Shown here piece after piece: positions 1 through 8,757 of a DNA stretch of 64,000 nt. The notes beneath the pieces are model-generated. The model was not told where the DNA came from. It did not search any database and saw only the letters and a program-made list of their open reading frames with translations. How positions within the stretch are numbered: position 1 is the stretch's first letter; each line of letters opens with the position of its first letter. Where the stretch lies: the NCBI GenBank assembly GCA_020060215.1, contig JAGVAP010000016.1, positions 1 through 64,000 of the forward strand. Reading direction: 5' to 3'. The position numbers were made by a program, and so were the translations under genes. This stretch comes from Deltaproteobacteria bacterium. Its GTDB lineage: Bacteria > Desulfobacterota > DSM-4660 > Desulfatiglandales > HGW-15.

Positions 1-45
1 GTGGAGACGACCTCCCCTGGCGGGAGGGGGAAGGAGCGAGATACT

Positions 46-1407
46 ATGCCGGAGAGAACTGCCCTGTTGGAGAAGATGCGCTCAGACGCGAGGAGGCTCT
101 TCGATGCGGCGGTCAAACGGGTGGACCCCTATGAGGCGGTCAAACGGTCCGTGCGCGTAGATGAGCGCACGCTCGTCCTGGCGGGACAAGGGGGGTCGAG
201 TGAGACGACACTGCCGCTCGAAACGTTCGAGGGCGTGTACGTGATCGGGGGTGGAAAGGCTACGGCGCCCATGGCCAAGGCGATTGAAGAGATCCTCGGG
301 GACAGGATCTCAGGGGGAATGGTGGTCGTCAAGTACGGTTTCACCGAACCGCTGGAGCACCTGGAGATCATAGAGGCAGGCCATCCCGTACCGGACCGGA
401 ACGGAGAGGAGGGGGCAGGGAAGATCCTGGAGATTCTGAAGGGGACCGGCGAGTCCGACCTGGTCATTTCGCTGATCTCAGGGGGGGGCTCGGCGCTGCT
501 GCCCCTTCCCGCCCCCGGCATTACCCTTGCCGAGAAACAGGCCATGACCAGGATGCTGCTCGAATGCGGCGCCTCCATCGGCGAAATCAATGCGGTCCGG
601 AAGCACATCTCCGGTTCCAAGGGCGGGCAGATGGCACGGGCCGCGTTCCCGGCCTCTGTCGTCAATCTCATGCTGTCCGACGTGGTCGGGGACCGGTTGG
701 ACGTCATTGCGTCCGGCCCCTTTGTCCCGGACAAGAGCACCTTTCAGGAGGCCTTGGAAATCCTGGAGAAATACGGGCTCAAGGAAGCCCCGGCGGCCAT
801 CAGAAGCCATCTTCGGAAAGGCATGGGGAACGAGGTGGAAGAGACTCCCAAAGAGGGGGATCCGGTGTTCGACAGGGTCAGCAACCTTGTGATCGGGAGC
901 AACATCCTTGCGCTGGAAGCAGCGGAGCACGAGGCGAGGAGTCTGGGTTACAGCACCCTTGTCCTCTCTTCCATGGTGGAGGGGGAAACCCGCGAGGTGG
1001 CGCATGTGCACACGGCCGTTGCAAAGGAGATCCTCGCCACGGCGAAACCCCTTCCCCCGCCCGCCTGCGTGATCTCCGGCGGGGAGACGACCGTGACCAT
1101 ACGCGGGAAAGGCCTTGGAGGGAGAAACCAGGAGTACTGCCTGTCTGCGGCGATAGACATGGCGGGCCTTCCCTTGCGGGTGGTCGTGGCGAGCGGAGGC
1201 ACGGACGGGAACGACGGTCCTACGGACGCGGCCGGTGGGATCGTGGATCCCCTGACCCATGCGAGGGGAGAGGAGAAGGGGTTGAGTGCCGGCGCCTATC
1301 TGGACAACAATGACGCCTACCGTTTTCTTGAGAAAACCGGCGATCTCCTAATCACCGGCCCCACGAAGACCAATGTCATGGATGTCCGGTTTGTGCTGGT
1401 GCGGTAG
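46..1407 (+). CDS. glycerate 2-kinase (DUF4147/MOFRL family)
   Basis: This protein of about 453 residues should phosphorylate D-glycerate to 2-phosphoglycerate in the cytoplasm. The N-terminal DUF4147 domain shows YVIGGGKATAPMAKAI and the glycine-rich SLISGGGSALL. The C-terminal MOFRL domain shows GGTDGNDGPTDAAGGI and ends with ITGPTKTNVMDV. The reading frame is open to the window edge through a GTG at base 1. I chose the ATG at 46 because AAGGAG lies just before it. It converges with a glycosyltransferase whose substrate could also be a glycerate. The family call is firm; whether it serves serine/glyoxylate metabolism or turnover of a glycerate osmolyte is open. Confidence 0.9.
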   Translation: MPERTALLEKMRSDARRLFDAAVKRVDPYEAVKRSVRVDERTLVLAGQGGSSETTLPLETFEGVYVIGGGKATAPMAKAIEEILGDRISGGMVVVKYGFTEPLEHLEIIEAGHPVPDRNGEEGAGKILEILKGTGESDLVISLISGGGSALLPLPAPGITLAEKQAMTRMLLECGASIGEINAVRKHISGSKGGQMARAAFPASVVNLMLSDVVGDRLDVIASGPFVPDKSTFQEALEILEKYGLKEAPAAIRSHLRKGMGNEVEETPKEGDPVFDRVSNLVIGSNILALEAAEHEARSLGYSTLVLSSMVEGETREVAHVHTAVAKEILATAKPLPPPACVISGGETTVTIRGKGLGGRNQEYCLSAAIDMAGLPLRVVVASGGTDGNDGPTDAAGGIVDPLTHARGEEKGLSAGAYLDNNDAYRFLEKTGDLLITGPTKTNVMDVRFVLVR

Positions 1408-1475
1408 GTTCCTCCTGCCCCTACAAGAAAACGAAGGAAACCACCAGTAGTTTCCCGGGGAGTCCCGCGGGAACA

Positions 1476-2708
1476 TCAATCCTGGATCTCTTTTCCTTCG
1501 CGCCAGCGCCTGACCAGATACGGCTTGGTCATCTCAAAGGCCATGCAGTCCTCTTCAACCGATTCCTCCGCCAGGCGTGTGGAGAGGCTCTTCGTTTTTC
1601 TCACACAGGAAAAGACCCTGCCGCAGTAAAGAGGCATAAGGGACTCCAGGGCGGTCTCCCGGTCACCCGGCGCATCCCGGTGGAAGAGCGCCATGTCATA
1701 GAGGAGCCGGGCCCAGAGATCGGCCGGAAAGCTGAATACCTCCTTTCTCATGCCCTTCATCTCCAGAAGCTTCATGTAGATGTCTTTGGAGAGCGCCCTT
1801 TCCCACAGTTCACGGTGATGCCCGAACCCTTCGTGAAACCTATGAATGAGCCTCTCGGTGTCCACCTCCACCTTGGGCGGCTTTTCCACCGCCCCCACTC
1901 CGAAGCCGTAGATGGCGGTCGGCTTGCTGTACTTCACCCTGGTCCACTGTCCCTCGAAGTGCGGCATCAGGGAGAAGATGGTGCTGATGATGTCCCGGAA
2001 CACGGGGCCGGGTGAGACAGAGGGGTCCTTGGGCCGGTCCAGCTTGGGACTTCCCAGAAAAGACTGGCAGAACTGCACCCTCTGCTGGAGGGCCACGATC
2101 GTCATCCAGGCGTCTATGCCGAAGCGGGATGCCGCCTCGCTCCACACATTGCAGGAGTGGAAAGCCTTCGCCAGATCGCCGGTGAACCCGAACTCTCCGC
2201 CGACCGGCTGGCGGATGCGCCTGCCGTAAAGGGCCCTGATCAGGGGATAGACAACGGCGCTGGTCAGGGGGTCGTCATACTTGTGCTTCACATAAAGGGG
2301 GGCCACGTAGGCGTAGCCTCCAAAAAGGGGCTCCGCCAGGTGTTTGATCCACTCCGGCCTCACGGTCTTGAGGTCGGCATCCAGGACGACCACCGCCTTC
2401 GCCTCGAGCTCAATCACCTTCCGAAACAGGTTTCGAAGATTGCTGCCCTTCCCTCTCACCCCGGGAGGGGTGGAGATGTAGATCTTGGGGACATCCGTGG
2501 GGGTCGTCAGGAACGAGTCCCTGGTGCCGTCGGAGGAATGGTTATCGCAATTGATGATGACGCTGGCTTTGTCCGGGAAGAATCTGAGCAGACCCTCGTT
2601 CGTCTGCAGGGCGGTACGTCCAATGGACTCGGCCTCGTCAAAGGAGGGGATGGCCACCACCAGATCCGCCCTGGTCACTTTCGCTGGATTGATCTCAGGT
2701 TCGAACAT
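1476..2708 (-). CDS. glycosyltransferase, probable glucosyl(phospho)glycerate-synthase type
   Basis: This is a GT-A fold glycosyltransferase of about 410 residues with no membrane segment. Visible landmarks are the nucleotide-sugar region AIPSFDEAESIG near the N terminus, the GVRGKGSNLR segment, the metal-binding DAD in VVLDADLKTV, and the acceptor-side PVGGEFGFTGDL followed by FGIDAWMT. The arrangement resembles glucosyl-3-phosphoglycerate or glucosylglycerate synthases, but I cannot fix the substrate. A TTG start 21 bases upstream is possible. The ATG at 2708 is preferred because CAGGAGA sits ten bases before it. The convergent neighbour is a glycerate kinase, which supports a link to glycerate only by proximity. 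Confidence 0.7.
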   Translation of the reverse strand: MFEPEINPAKVTRADLVVAIPSFDEAESIGRTALQTNEGLLRFFPDKASVIINCDNHSSDGTRDSFLTTPTDVPKIYISTPPGVRGKGSNLRNLFRKVIELEAKAVVVLDADLKTVRPEWIKHLAEPLFGGYAYVAPLYVKHKYDDPLTSAVVYPLIRALYGRRIRQPVGGEFGFTGDLAKAFHSCNVWSEAASRFGIDAWMTIVALQQRVQFCQSFLGSPKLDRPKDPSVSPGPVFRDIISTIFSLMPHFEGQWTRVKYSKPTAIYGFGVGAVEKPPKVEVDTERLIHRFHEGFGHHRELWERALSKDIYMKLLEMKGMRKEVFSFPADLWARLLYDMALFHRDAPGDRETALESLMPLYCGRVFSCVRKTKSLSTRLAEESVEEDCMAFEMTKPYLVRRWREGKEIQD

Positions 2709-2775
2709 GAAAGGGATCTCCTGACTCAAACTGTAGTGAGTGAAGCGTCAAGTGTCAAGGAAAGGGGGGTAGCGC

Positions 2776-3795
2776 TCAGAAAAGCTTCTTCTGCAGCTGC
2801 GTGTCCATCTGGATGCGGAAGTGCTTGTAGGCAAGGGGGGTGGCCACCCTGCCGCGGGGGGTCCTTTTCATGTACCCCATCTGGATCAGAAAGGGCTCGT
2901 AGATATCTTCGAGCGTGTCCTTTTCCTCGCTGACCGCCGCAGAGAGGGTGTCCAGGCCGATGGGCCCCCCGTTGAACTTCTGAATGATCGTGAGCATGAT
3001 GTGGCGGTCCATCTTGTCGAGACCTTGATCGTCCACCCCGAGCATCTCCAATCCCTGGTCGGCCACCTTCCTCGTGATCACCCCGTCCGCCTCGACCTGG
3101 GCGTAATCGCGGACCCTGCGCAGGATCCGGTTGGCTACCCTGGGCGTCCCCCTGGATCGCCTGGCGATCTCAAAGGCCCCTTCGCGATCGATCGGGATCT
3201 CCAGGAGGGCCGCGGAGCGCTCCACGATCTTCTGCAGGTCTTCGGGATTGTAGAAATCGACCCGGAGGACCACCCCGAAGCGCTCCCGCAGGGGCGGGGT
3301 CAGGAGACCGGCTCGAGTCGTGGCCCCCACCAGGGTGAAGGGGGGGAGCGGGATCTTCATGGTCCTCGCAGAGGGACCCTGACCGATGATGAGATCCAGC
3401 TGGTAGTCTTCCATGGCCGGGTAGAGGATCTCCTCCACCACGTGGTTGAGGCGGTGCACCTCGTCGATGAAGAGCACATCCCTCGGTCCGAGGCTCGTCA
3501 GGATTGCGGCGAGGTCGCCGGGCCTCTCGATCACCGGCCCCGAGGTGCTGGTGATCTTCACATTCAATTCCGTGGCAATGATGTTGGCAAGGGAGGTCTT
3601 CCCGAGGCCCGGGCTGCCGTGAAAGAGGACGTGATCCAGGGCATCGGAGCGCGCCTTGGCCGCCTCGATGAAGATCCTGAGGTTTTTCTTGATCTCTTCC
3701 TGGCCGACATATTCGTCCAGGCTCTTCGGCCTCAGGCTGATCTCGCTCGGGATCTCATCCGGTCTCGGTTCGGGATCTATCACGCTCTCTTTCAT
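2776..3795 (-). CDS. ruvB: Holliday junction branch migration ATPase RuvB
   Basis: RuvB is the hexameric AAA+ motor that drives branch migration with RuvA. The protein shows the family signature [13 protein letters not shown], Walker [12 protein letters not shown], Walker [10 protein letters not shown], sensor region GATTRAGLL with the arginine finger segment PLRERFG, and a C-terminal winged helix ending [12 protein letters not shown]. The frame is open to an ATG at 3834. I prefer the ATG at 3795 because it gives the usual 15-20 residues before the signature; neither start has a good ribosome site. It lies downstream of ruvA with an unusually long 257-base gap containing repeats, so ruvB may not be tightly coupled to ruvCA. 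Confidence 0.95.
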   Translation of the reverse strand: MKESVIDPEPRPDEIPSEISLRPKSLDEYVGQEEIKKNLRIFIEAAKARSDALDHVLFHGSPGLGKTSLANIIATELNVKITSTSGPVIERPGDLAAILTSLGPRDVLFIDEVHRLNHVVEEILYPAMEDYQLDLIIGQGPSARTMKIPLPPFTLVGATTRAGLLTPPLRERFGVVLRVDFYNPEDLQKIVERSAALLEIPIDREGAFEIARRSRGTPRVANRILRRVRDYAQVEADGVITRKVADQGLEMLGVDDQGLDKMDRHIMLTIIQKFNGGPIGLDTLSAAVSEEKDTLEDIYEPFLIQMGYMKRTPRGRVATPLAYKHFRIQMDTQLQKKLF

Positions 3796-3844
3796 CCGCC
3801 CCGCCTGCAGCGTCCTCTTTGCGCCCTGCTCCATGAAATCCGAA

Positions 3845-4045
3845 GAACTGGACAGGATAACAGGATCAACAGGATTGTGAACAAAGCTTTTCTCTCAACA
3901 AAAGTCACTCCCTTGAATGGGCCACAGGCGCCACCCCCCGAACTCGCTTCGCCCGCGCATGAGGTTGGACGAGCGCTTCGCTTGAGGTTCGAGGCTTGAA
4001 TTCCCTTGCCTCCGGCCTCCAAGCTCAAACCTCCAACTTCTTCTG
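3845..4045. repeat. intergenic degenerate repeat island between ruvA and ruvB
   Basis: The gap holds GGACAGGATAACAGGATCAACAGGATTG, written here in two parts as GGACAGGATAACAGG and ATCAACAGGATTG (3850-3877), which is a threefold ACAGGAT repeat. From about 3975 a purine/pyrimidine-skewed stretch repeats GAGGTTCGAGGC and its inverted form CCTCCAAGC/CCTCCAAC. No open frame of interest occurs here. The ACAGGAT pattern resembles short dispersed repeats common in bacterial intergenic DNA; its role is unknown. Confidence 0.5.
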
Positions 4046-4052
4046 CCTCCCC

Positions 4053-4655
4053 TCACACCAGGAGCCTTAGCGCTTCCCGGATCCATTCCTCCAGGCTCCG
4101 TCCCTTCACCTTCGCGCCGGCCTTGTCCACCGCGCCCTTCGCCACTTTGGCCGGATACCCCAGGTTCACCAGGGCCGAGACCGCGTCCTCCTGCATCCCC
4201 CTGTCCGAGGGCTGTGCGGCGGCGGCCTCGGGAAAGCGAACCTCTCCGAGGGACTTTTGCGCCTTCTCCTTCAGCTCGAGTACGATCCTCTCCGCCGTCT
4301 TCTTCCCCACGCCGGGGATGGATTGGAGCCGAAGGGAATCCGCTCCTGCCACGGACTTGAGGAACTCCTCGGGTCCGATACCCGAGAGGATGTTCACCGC
4401 GAGTTTCGGCCCGATTCCCGAGACGGAGATGAGCATCAGGAACAGGGTCTTCTCCAGGAAGGAGTTGAAACCGAAAAGGGCGAGGACGTCCTCCCTGACA
4501 TGGGTGTGGACGTGGAGTGCGACCTCATGCCCGGTTTCGGGCAGGGCATAGAACGTCGAAAGGGGCACGTGGAGTTCGTATCCCACCCCGCTGTTCTCGA
4601 GGATGACCGCCTGGGTGCTCTTGCGAAGAAGGGTGCCTCTGAGGTGAGCGATCAT
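4053..4655 (-). CDS. ruvA: Holliday junction DNA helicase subunit RuvA
   Basis: RuvA binds the four-way junction as a tetramer and loads RuvB. At 200 residues it has normal family length. The N-terminal OB-fold begins MIAHLRGTL. Two helix-hairpin-helix motifs are visible, LISVSGIGPKLAVNIL and LQSIPGVGKKTAERIV, and the C-terminal RuvB-binding domain has LVNLGYPAKVAKGAV. It starts three bases after ruvC ends, so ruvC and ruvA are co-transcribed. The following ruvB is separated by a repeat island. Confidence 0.96.
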   Translation of the reverse strand: MIAHLRGTLLRKSTQAVILENSGVGYELHVPLSTFYALPETGHEVALHVHTHVREDVLALFGFNSFLEKTLFLMLISVSGIGPKLAVNILSGIGPEEFLKSVAGADSLRLQSIPGVGKKTAERIVLELKEKAQKSLGEVRFPEAAAAQPSDRGMQEDAVSALVNLGYPAKVAKGAVDKAGAKVKGRSLEEWIREALRLLV

Positions 4656-4658
4656 AGG

Positions 4659-5138
4659 CTAAGCAGTCTTGATCCTTGTCCAGTGAAGGTGGCATATGGC
4701 TGTGGCAAGGGCATCGGAGGCATCGAGGGGGGGCTCGCAACTGAGCTTGAGCATCCATCGGATCATGGACCGAACCTGCTCCTTGGGGGCGGCTCCGTAT
4801 CCTGCCACGGCCTTCTTGATCTCCATGGGGGAATACTCGAAGATCCGCATCCCGCTCTCCACCGCCGCGATCAGGACCGCACCCCGTGCATGGCCGATCT
4901 TGAGAGAGCTCTGGACGTTCTTGGCAAAGAATACATCCTCGATAGCCAGTTCATCGGGACGGTGGCGAGCCATGAGGTCGAGCATGGCGTGGTAGATTCG
5001 ATGGATCCGCTCGTAGAAAGGCGTTTGACCGGACATGGTGATGGTGCCGCTATGGATGCAGACCAGTCCGTTCCGCTCTTTCTGAACGAGCCCGTACCCC
5101 GTGACCCTGGAGCCGGGATCGACCCCCAGTACCAGCAT
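4659..5138 (-). CDS. ruvC: crossover junction endodeoxyribonuclease RuvC
   Basis: RuvC resolves Holliday junctions after RuvAB migration. The 159-residue protein has the RNase H-like fold with the first catalytic aspartate in VLGVDPGSRVTGYG, a glutamate in LAIEDVFF, and the last acidic pair in LDASDALATAICH. The ATG overlaps the yebC stop codon by one base (TGATG), which indicates translational coupling. The yebC-ruvCAB order is conserved in many bacteria. Confidence 0.96.
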   Translation of the reverse strand: MLVLGVDPGSRVTGYGLVQKERNGLVCIHSGTITMSGQTPFYERIHRIYHAMLDLMARHRPDELAIEDVFFAKNVQSSLKIGHARGAVLIAAVESGMRIFEYSPMEIKKAVAGYGAAPKEQVRSMIRWMLKLSCEPPLDASDALATAICHLHWTRIKTA

Positions 5139-5884
5139 CAGCCCCTTGCCTCGATGATCTCGTCGGGAATATCGAAGTTGGCGTAGACGTGGCTGATATC
5201 GTCGTTGTCCTCGAGGGCTTCCATCAGGTTCAGCATCTGCTCCGCCTTCTTGCCTTCGAGTCTCACCGTGTTCTGCGGGATCATGCTGACCTCCGCCAGG
5301 GTAAAGGGAAGACCCGCATCGGTGAGCGCCTTCTTGACCTTCTCGAAATCGCTCGGAGAGGTCACCACCTCGAACTCGTCATCCGAAGGCCTGACGTCAT
5401 CGGCCCCCGCCTCAAGGGCCACCTCGAAGAGCTTCTCTTCATCCACCCTGCTTTTTTCGAAGACGAAGAGTCCCTTTTTCTCGAAGATCCAGGAGACGCA
5501 CCCCGGTTCTCCGAGGTTGCCGCCGTGGCGGTCGAAGACATATTTGATATCGGCTACGGTCCGGTTCTTGTTGTCCGTAAAACAGTCCAGCAGCATGGCC
5601 ACGCCGCCGGGCCCGTATCCTTCGTAGCTGACCTGCTCGTACGATGTGCCCGCGAGCTCGCCGGTCCCCTTTTTGATGGCCCGTTCGATGTTGTCCTTGG
5701 GCATGTTCTCGGCCTTTGCCGCGGCGATGGCGGCCCTGAGCCGTGCGTTCCCGGTGGGGTCCCCACCGCCCAGTTTTGCGGCTACCGTAATCTCCCGGAT
5801 CAGTCTCGTGAAGATCCTCCCCCTCTTGGCGTCCAGGGCCCCTTTCTTGTGTTTGATGGAGGCCCATTTAGAATGGCCGGACAT
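5138..5884 (-). CDS. yebC: YebC/PmpR (TACO1) family protein
   Basis: This 248-residue protein begins with the family hallmark [14 protein letters not shown] and contains [16 protein letters not shown] and [10 protein letters not shown], all diagnostic of YebC/TACO1. Family members have been described as DNA-binding regulators (PmpR) and more recently as ribosome-associated factors that relieve stalling at proline-rich stretches. Which role applies here cannot be read from sequence. It leads the yebC-ruvC-ruvA set, with a good ribosome site (AGGAGGT) ahead of the ATG. Confidence 0.95.
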   Translation of the reverse strand: MSGHSKWASIKHKKGALDAKRGRIFTRLIREITVAAKLGGGDPTGNARLRAAIAAAKAENMPKDNIERAIKKGTGELAGTSYEQVSYEGYGPGGVAMLLDCFTDNKNRTVADIKYVFDRHGGNLGEPGCVSWIFEKKGLFVFEKSRVDEEKLFEVALEAGADDVRPSDDEFEVVTSPSDFEKVKKALTDAGLPFTLAEVSMIPQNTVRLEGKKAEQMLNLMEALEDNDDISHVYANFDIPDEIIEARG

Positions 5885-5952
5885 AAATCACCTCCTGGTG
5901 TGTTCGCTGTTCCATACGATACTCACTTTCCTTTTCAGTTTTCTCCCGGAGT

Positions 5953-6561
5953 CTACCCCGAGCTTGCCGAACAGGGTCGAAATGACAGGCCCAGAAAATA
6001 CATCTCCCTGCTGGCCTTCCTCACGGCTGAAGGGCGGATGATCCTGAAGTGATCGAAGCGGGAGGAGATCTCCCTCCTCAGGTCCGATGTACCCTCTCCC
6101 TCGAACACCTTGCAGAGGAAATGCCCCTTGCTCCGAAGGACGGAGAGGGCGATGACCAAACCCCTTCGCGCCAATTCCAGACTGCGACTGACATCCGCCA
6201 CCGCAATCCCGGTGGTGCTTGGAGCGAGATCGCTGATCACCGCATCCCTGGCCCCGATCTCGCGATGAAGCCATTCGATATCGAGGCTCAGCACATCCGC
6301 CTTGATAAACCGAAAATTCACTGATTTCAAGTCGGGCTCCTGCAGGTCCACCCCGACGACTTCCCCTGCTCGACCCGCCTTGCGGATGCAATACTGCGTC
6401 CACGATCCCGGATAGCAGCCCAGATCCAGGACCCGGCTCCCCGATCGGATGAGCTTGTGCTTCCGGTCGATCTCTTCAAGCTTGTAAACGGACCTTGCGA
6501 GCCACTTCTCTTGCCTGGCCCGCCGGGTGTAATGATCCTCCCACCTGTTGGTCGTGCTCAT
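5953..6561 (-). CDS. rlmE: 23S rRNA (uridine-2'-O)-methyltransferase RlmE (FtsJ)
   Basis: RlmE methylates the 2'-O of a conserved A-loop uridine of 23S rRNA using S-adenosylmethionine. The protein shows the SAM site VLDLGCYPGSWTQYC and catalytic K-D-K-E residues, including K in ARSVYKLEEI, D in VISDLAPSTTGI, K in LCKVFEGEG and E in REMYFLGL. The open frame reaches a TTG at 6615, but the ATG at 6561 gives the usual N terminus MSTTNRWEDHY, so I use it; the ribosome site is weak. It sits directly upstream of yebC. Confidence 0.93.
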   Translation of the reverse strand: MSTTNRWEDHYTRRARQEKWLARSVYKLEEIDRKHKLIRSGSRVLDLGCYPGSWTQYCIRKAGRAGEVVGVDLQEPDLKSVNFRFIKADVLSLDIEWLHREIGARDAVISDLAPSTTGIAVADVSRSLELARRGLVIALSVLRSKGHFLCKVFEGEGTSDLRREISSRFDHFRIIRPSAVRKASREMYFLGLSFRPCSASSG

Positions 6562-6667
6562 GGAAAGTGCAGCGAATTGCCTGATTTTTTTAACATATCC
6601 AAATGACCATTGCAAAGGGAATTATGCCGCAACGAGAAGGCAAAAGAAAGGGTAAAAGAATTTCCCA

Positions 6668-6695
6668 TTGACGGCCCCCTTGTGCGGTCTATAAT
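6668..6695 (+). promoter_or_regulatory. sigma-70 type promoter
   Basis: TTGACG and TATAAT are separated by 16 bases in the 533-base gap between rlmE and the RsbRD_N gene. No convincing gene starts immediately after it. It may give a long leader to the rightward dsr operon or drive a short untranslated RNA. Apart from this, the promoter at 6839 and a weak small frame, I see nothing else in 6562-7094. Confidence 0.5.
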
Positions 6696-6838
6696 GAATT
6701 CACTGCCTTTTTTCTTGTGTTGGACTTCGCGAACCCCTCGTTTGATGAGTTGTTCCGCCTTGGATCCGCCTCTCCCTTGGACATTGGAAATTCGCAGGGT
6801 CTTGGTACCTTGATGGCAGGAGGTAAGATTCATTTTGC

Positions 6839-6867
6839 TTGACACCTATTTTTCAGTTTTTTATAGT
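6839..6867 (+). promoter_or_regulatory. strong sigma-70 type promoter for RsbRD_N-dsrMKJOP
   Basis: TTGACA and TATAGT are spaced by exactly 17 bases, a near-consensus promoter. Transcription would begin near 6874, leaving about 220 bases of untranslated leader before the ATG at 7095. The next rightward genes are the RsbRD_N gene and dsrMKJOP, so this is the likely main promoter of the operon. Confidence 0.6.
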
Positions 6868-7094
6868 CGATCCGCCGTAAGAAGCCGTCTTGACTTGCTC
6901 TTCGGCATTCCAGCACAGAAATCCCGTTCACCTGAAGTGGTACAGGAGGTTTTCCTCTCCTCGATGGATTCGTGCGGACAGAACCGCTTCGGCGCAGTTG
7001 CGGCCCGGTCGCGAAGTCGGTTCCGGCCTTGCGGTGGACGGCGTGCTGAAGCAACTCTCACATGATCTAAATACAGTCCCAAGAGCACCCGACA

Positions 7095-7649
7095 ATGCTG
7101 GAGAATCTTTTAGTTCAGAGGAGCTCCTCTGTTCTCGATAAATGGTTTGATGCTGTTTTAGGCACCTACCCGCCCGACACCAAACGCTTCTTGAAAAAAC
7201 AGAAAAACCGGTTCGCCAACCCGGTGGGGACCACCCTGTTCAAGGAAATGGAAGGTTTGTTCCGGGAGCTCCTCCGCGGGGACGATCTGGAGAAGGCCTC
7301 CGCCATCCTGGACAGGATCATCCGGATCAGGGCGGTTCAGGACTTTTCTCCGTCCGCGGCCGTAGGATTTTTGTTCTCCCTCAAGGACGTCATCCGATCC
7401 GCGATCGAGTCTGAATTGCAGAAGGGCGAGCTCCACGGCGAGCTGTATGAGCTGGACTCCAGGATCGACGGTCTGGCCCTTGTCGCCTTCGACATCTATA
7501 TGCAGTGCAAGGAAAAGGTTTTCGACATCCGCGTGAGGGAGGCCAAGAGCCACGTCAACCGGCTCCTCCGAAAAGCGGAGCTGATTTGCGAGATCTCTGA
7601 AGAGGACCTCCGTCCGAAGCAGGAAAACGGCAACCCAACCGCAACATAA
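7095..7649 (+). CDS. RsbRD N-terminal domain-containing protein
   Basis: This is a 184-residue, mostly helical soluble protein of the RsbRD_N family, with the characteristic DKWFDAVLGTYPPDT and a later FFSLKDVIR-like helix (VGFLFSLKDVIRSAI). Such domains bear heme-free globin-like folds in stressosome sensors. Short stand-alone copies are often found just upstream of dsrMKJOP in sulfate reducers, exactly as here (dsrM starts 29 bases later). A regulatory or sensory role for the Dsr complex is an inference from context. The coding start contains a 16-base perfect palindrome, CAGAGGAGCTCCTCTG, at 7117-7132. Confidence 0.8.
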   Translation: MLENLLVQRSSSVLDKWFDAVLGTYPPDTKRFLKKQKNRFANPVGTTLFKEMEGLFRELLRGDDLEKASAILDRIIRIRAVQDFSPSAAVGFLFSLKDVIRSAIESELQKGELHGELYELDSRIDGLALVAFDIYMQCKEKVFDIRVREAKSHVNRLLRKAELICEISEEDLRPKQENGNPTAT

Positions 7650-7678
7650 ACCGAGATCATTCAGGGAAGAGGTAGTCG

Positions 7679-8737
7679 ATGAATTTCATCATAAGCATTA
7701 TCATTTCCTCCATCATCGTGGGCGTGCTTGTCCTCATCCCCCTGGCGGGGGTCTGGGCGCTGGGTCTGCACGCGCTCTTCGGGGTTGTGATCCCGTATCT
7801 GGCACTCGCCGCTTTTTTTGTGGGGATGGTCGCGCGTGTGGTCGGATGGGGCCGGTCCCCTGTGCCATTCCGGATCCCGACCACAGGCGGGCAGCAGTGG
7901 AGCCTGCCCTGGGTCAAACACAGCTACGTCGATAACCCCAAGAACACCGCGGGCGTGGTCATGAGGATGATCTTCGACGTCCTCCTCTTTCGTTCCCTTT
8001 TCCGGAACACGAAGCTCCAGTTCAAGAACGGCCCCAAGATCGGATACGAGTGGGAGAAGTGGCTCTGGGTGGCGGCCCTCGCCTTCCATTACTCGTTCCT
8101 GGTGGTGGTTTTGAGACACCTGAGGTTCTTCACCGAGCCTATCCCCGGGTTTGTGAAGCTGATCGAGCACCTGGACGGCTTTGTCCAGGCCGGTGTTGCG
8201 CCCTTCCCCGGGTTCATGGTCCCGGTGGTGCTGATCAGCGGCTTTATCCTGCTGGGGGCCGCGACTTTCCTCGTCCTGAGGAGGATCTTCGTTCCCCAGG
8301 TCGCCTATGTATCGCTTCCCGCGGACTACTTCCCCCTGTTCCTCATCACGGCCGTGGGCCTGAGCGGCGTCCTCATGCGATATCTCCTGAAGGTGGACAT
8401 CGTGAAGGTCAAGGAGCTGACCATGGGGCTGGTCACCTTCCATCCGACGGTGCCGGAAGGGATCGGGGTCCTCTTCTATATCCATCTCTTTCTCGTGAGC
8501 GTGCTCCTGGCCTATTTCCCCCTCAGCAAGCTGATGCACATGGCCGGAATCTTTATGAGCCCCACGAGGAATCTCTCCAACAACAGCCGGTTTGTCCGGC
8601 ATGTGAATCCCTGGAACTATCCGGTGAAGGTCCATACCTATGAGGAGTACGAGGAGGAGTTCAGGGACAAGATGATCGAGGCCGGATTGCCGGTGGAGAA
8701 GACGGACGAAGACAGCGGCGCAGAAAAGGCTGCCTAG
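7679..8737 (+). CDS. dsrM: sulfate reduction electron transfer complex subunit DsrM
   Basis: DsrM is the cytochrome b (NarI-like) membrane subunit that exchanges quinol electrons within DsrMKJOP. The 352-residue protein has an N-terminal hydrophobic hairpin and further transmembrane segments around 125-150, 190-215, 230-250 and 275-300. Histidines such as those in FHYSFLVVVLRHLRFF are placed as heme b ligands. A cytoplasmic acidic tail follows. It is the first dsr gene of a tight five-gene operon. Confidence 0.95.
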   Translation: MNFIISIIISSIIVGVLVLIPLAGVWALGLHALFGVVIPYLALAAFFVGMVARVVGWGRSPVPFRIPTTGGQQWSLPWVKHSYVDNPKNTAGVVMRMIFDVLLFRSLFRNTKLQFKNGPKIGYEWEKWLWVAALAFHYSFLVVVLRHLRFFTEPIPGFVKLIEHLDGFVQAGVAPFPGFMVPVVLISGFILLGAATFLVLRRIFVPQVAYVSLPADYFPLFLITAVGLSGVLMRYLLKVDIVKVKELTMGLVTFHPTVPEGIGVLFYIHLFLVSVLLAYFPLSKLMHMAGIFMSPTRNLSNNSRFVRHVNPWNYPVKVHTYEEYEEEFRDKMIEAGLPVEKTDEDSGAEKAA

Positions 8738-8757
8738 AGAATAGCAAAGGAGTCGCC

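Noticed and set aside
6835..7065. Small 76-codon frame starting TTG after an AGGAGGT sequence
   Set aside because: It overlaps a near-consensus promoter, has an arginine- and serine-rich composition and no family resemblance; the AGGAGG may be chance.
7117..7132. 16-base perfect palindrome CAGAGGAGCTCCTCTG as a regulatory operator
   Set aside because: It lies within the coding start of the RsbRD_N gene and encodes ordinary residues (QRSSSV); no second copy was seen.
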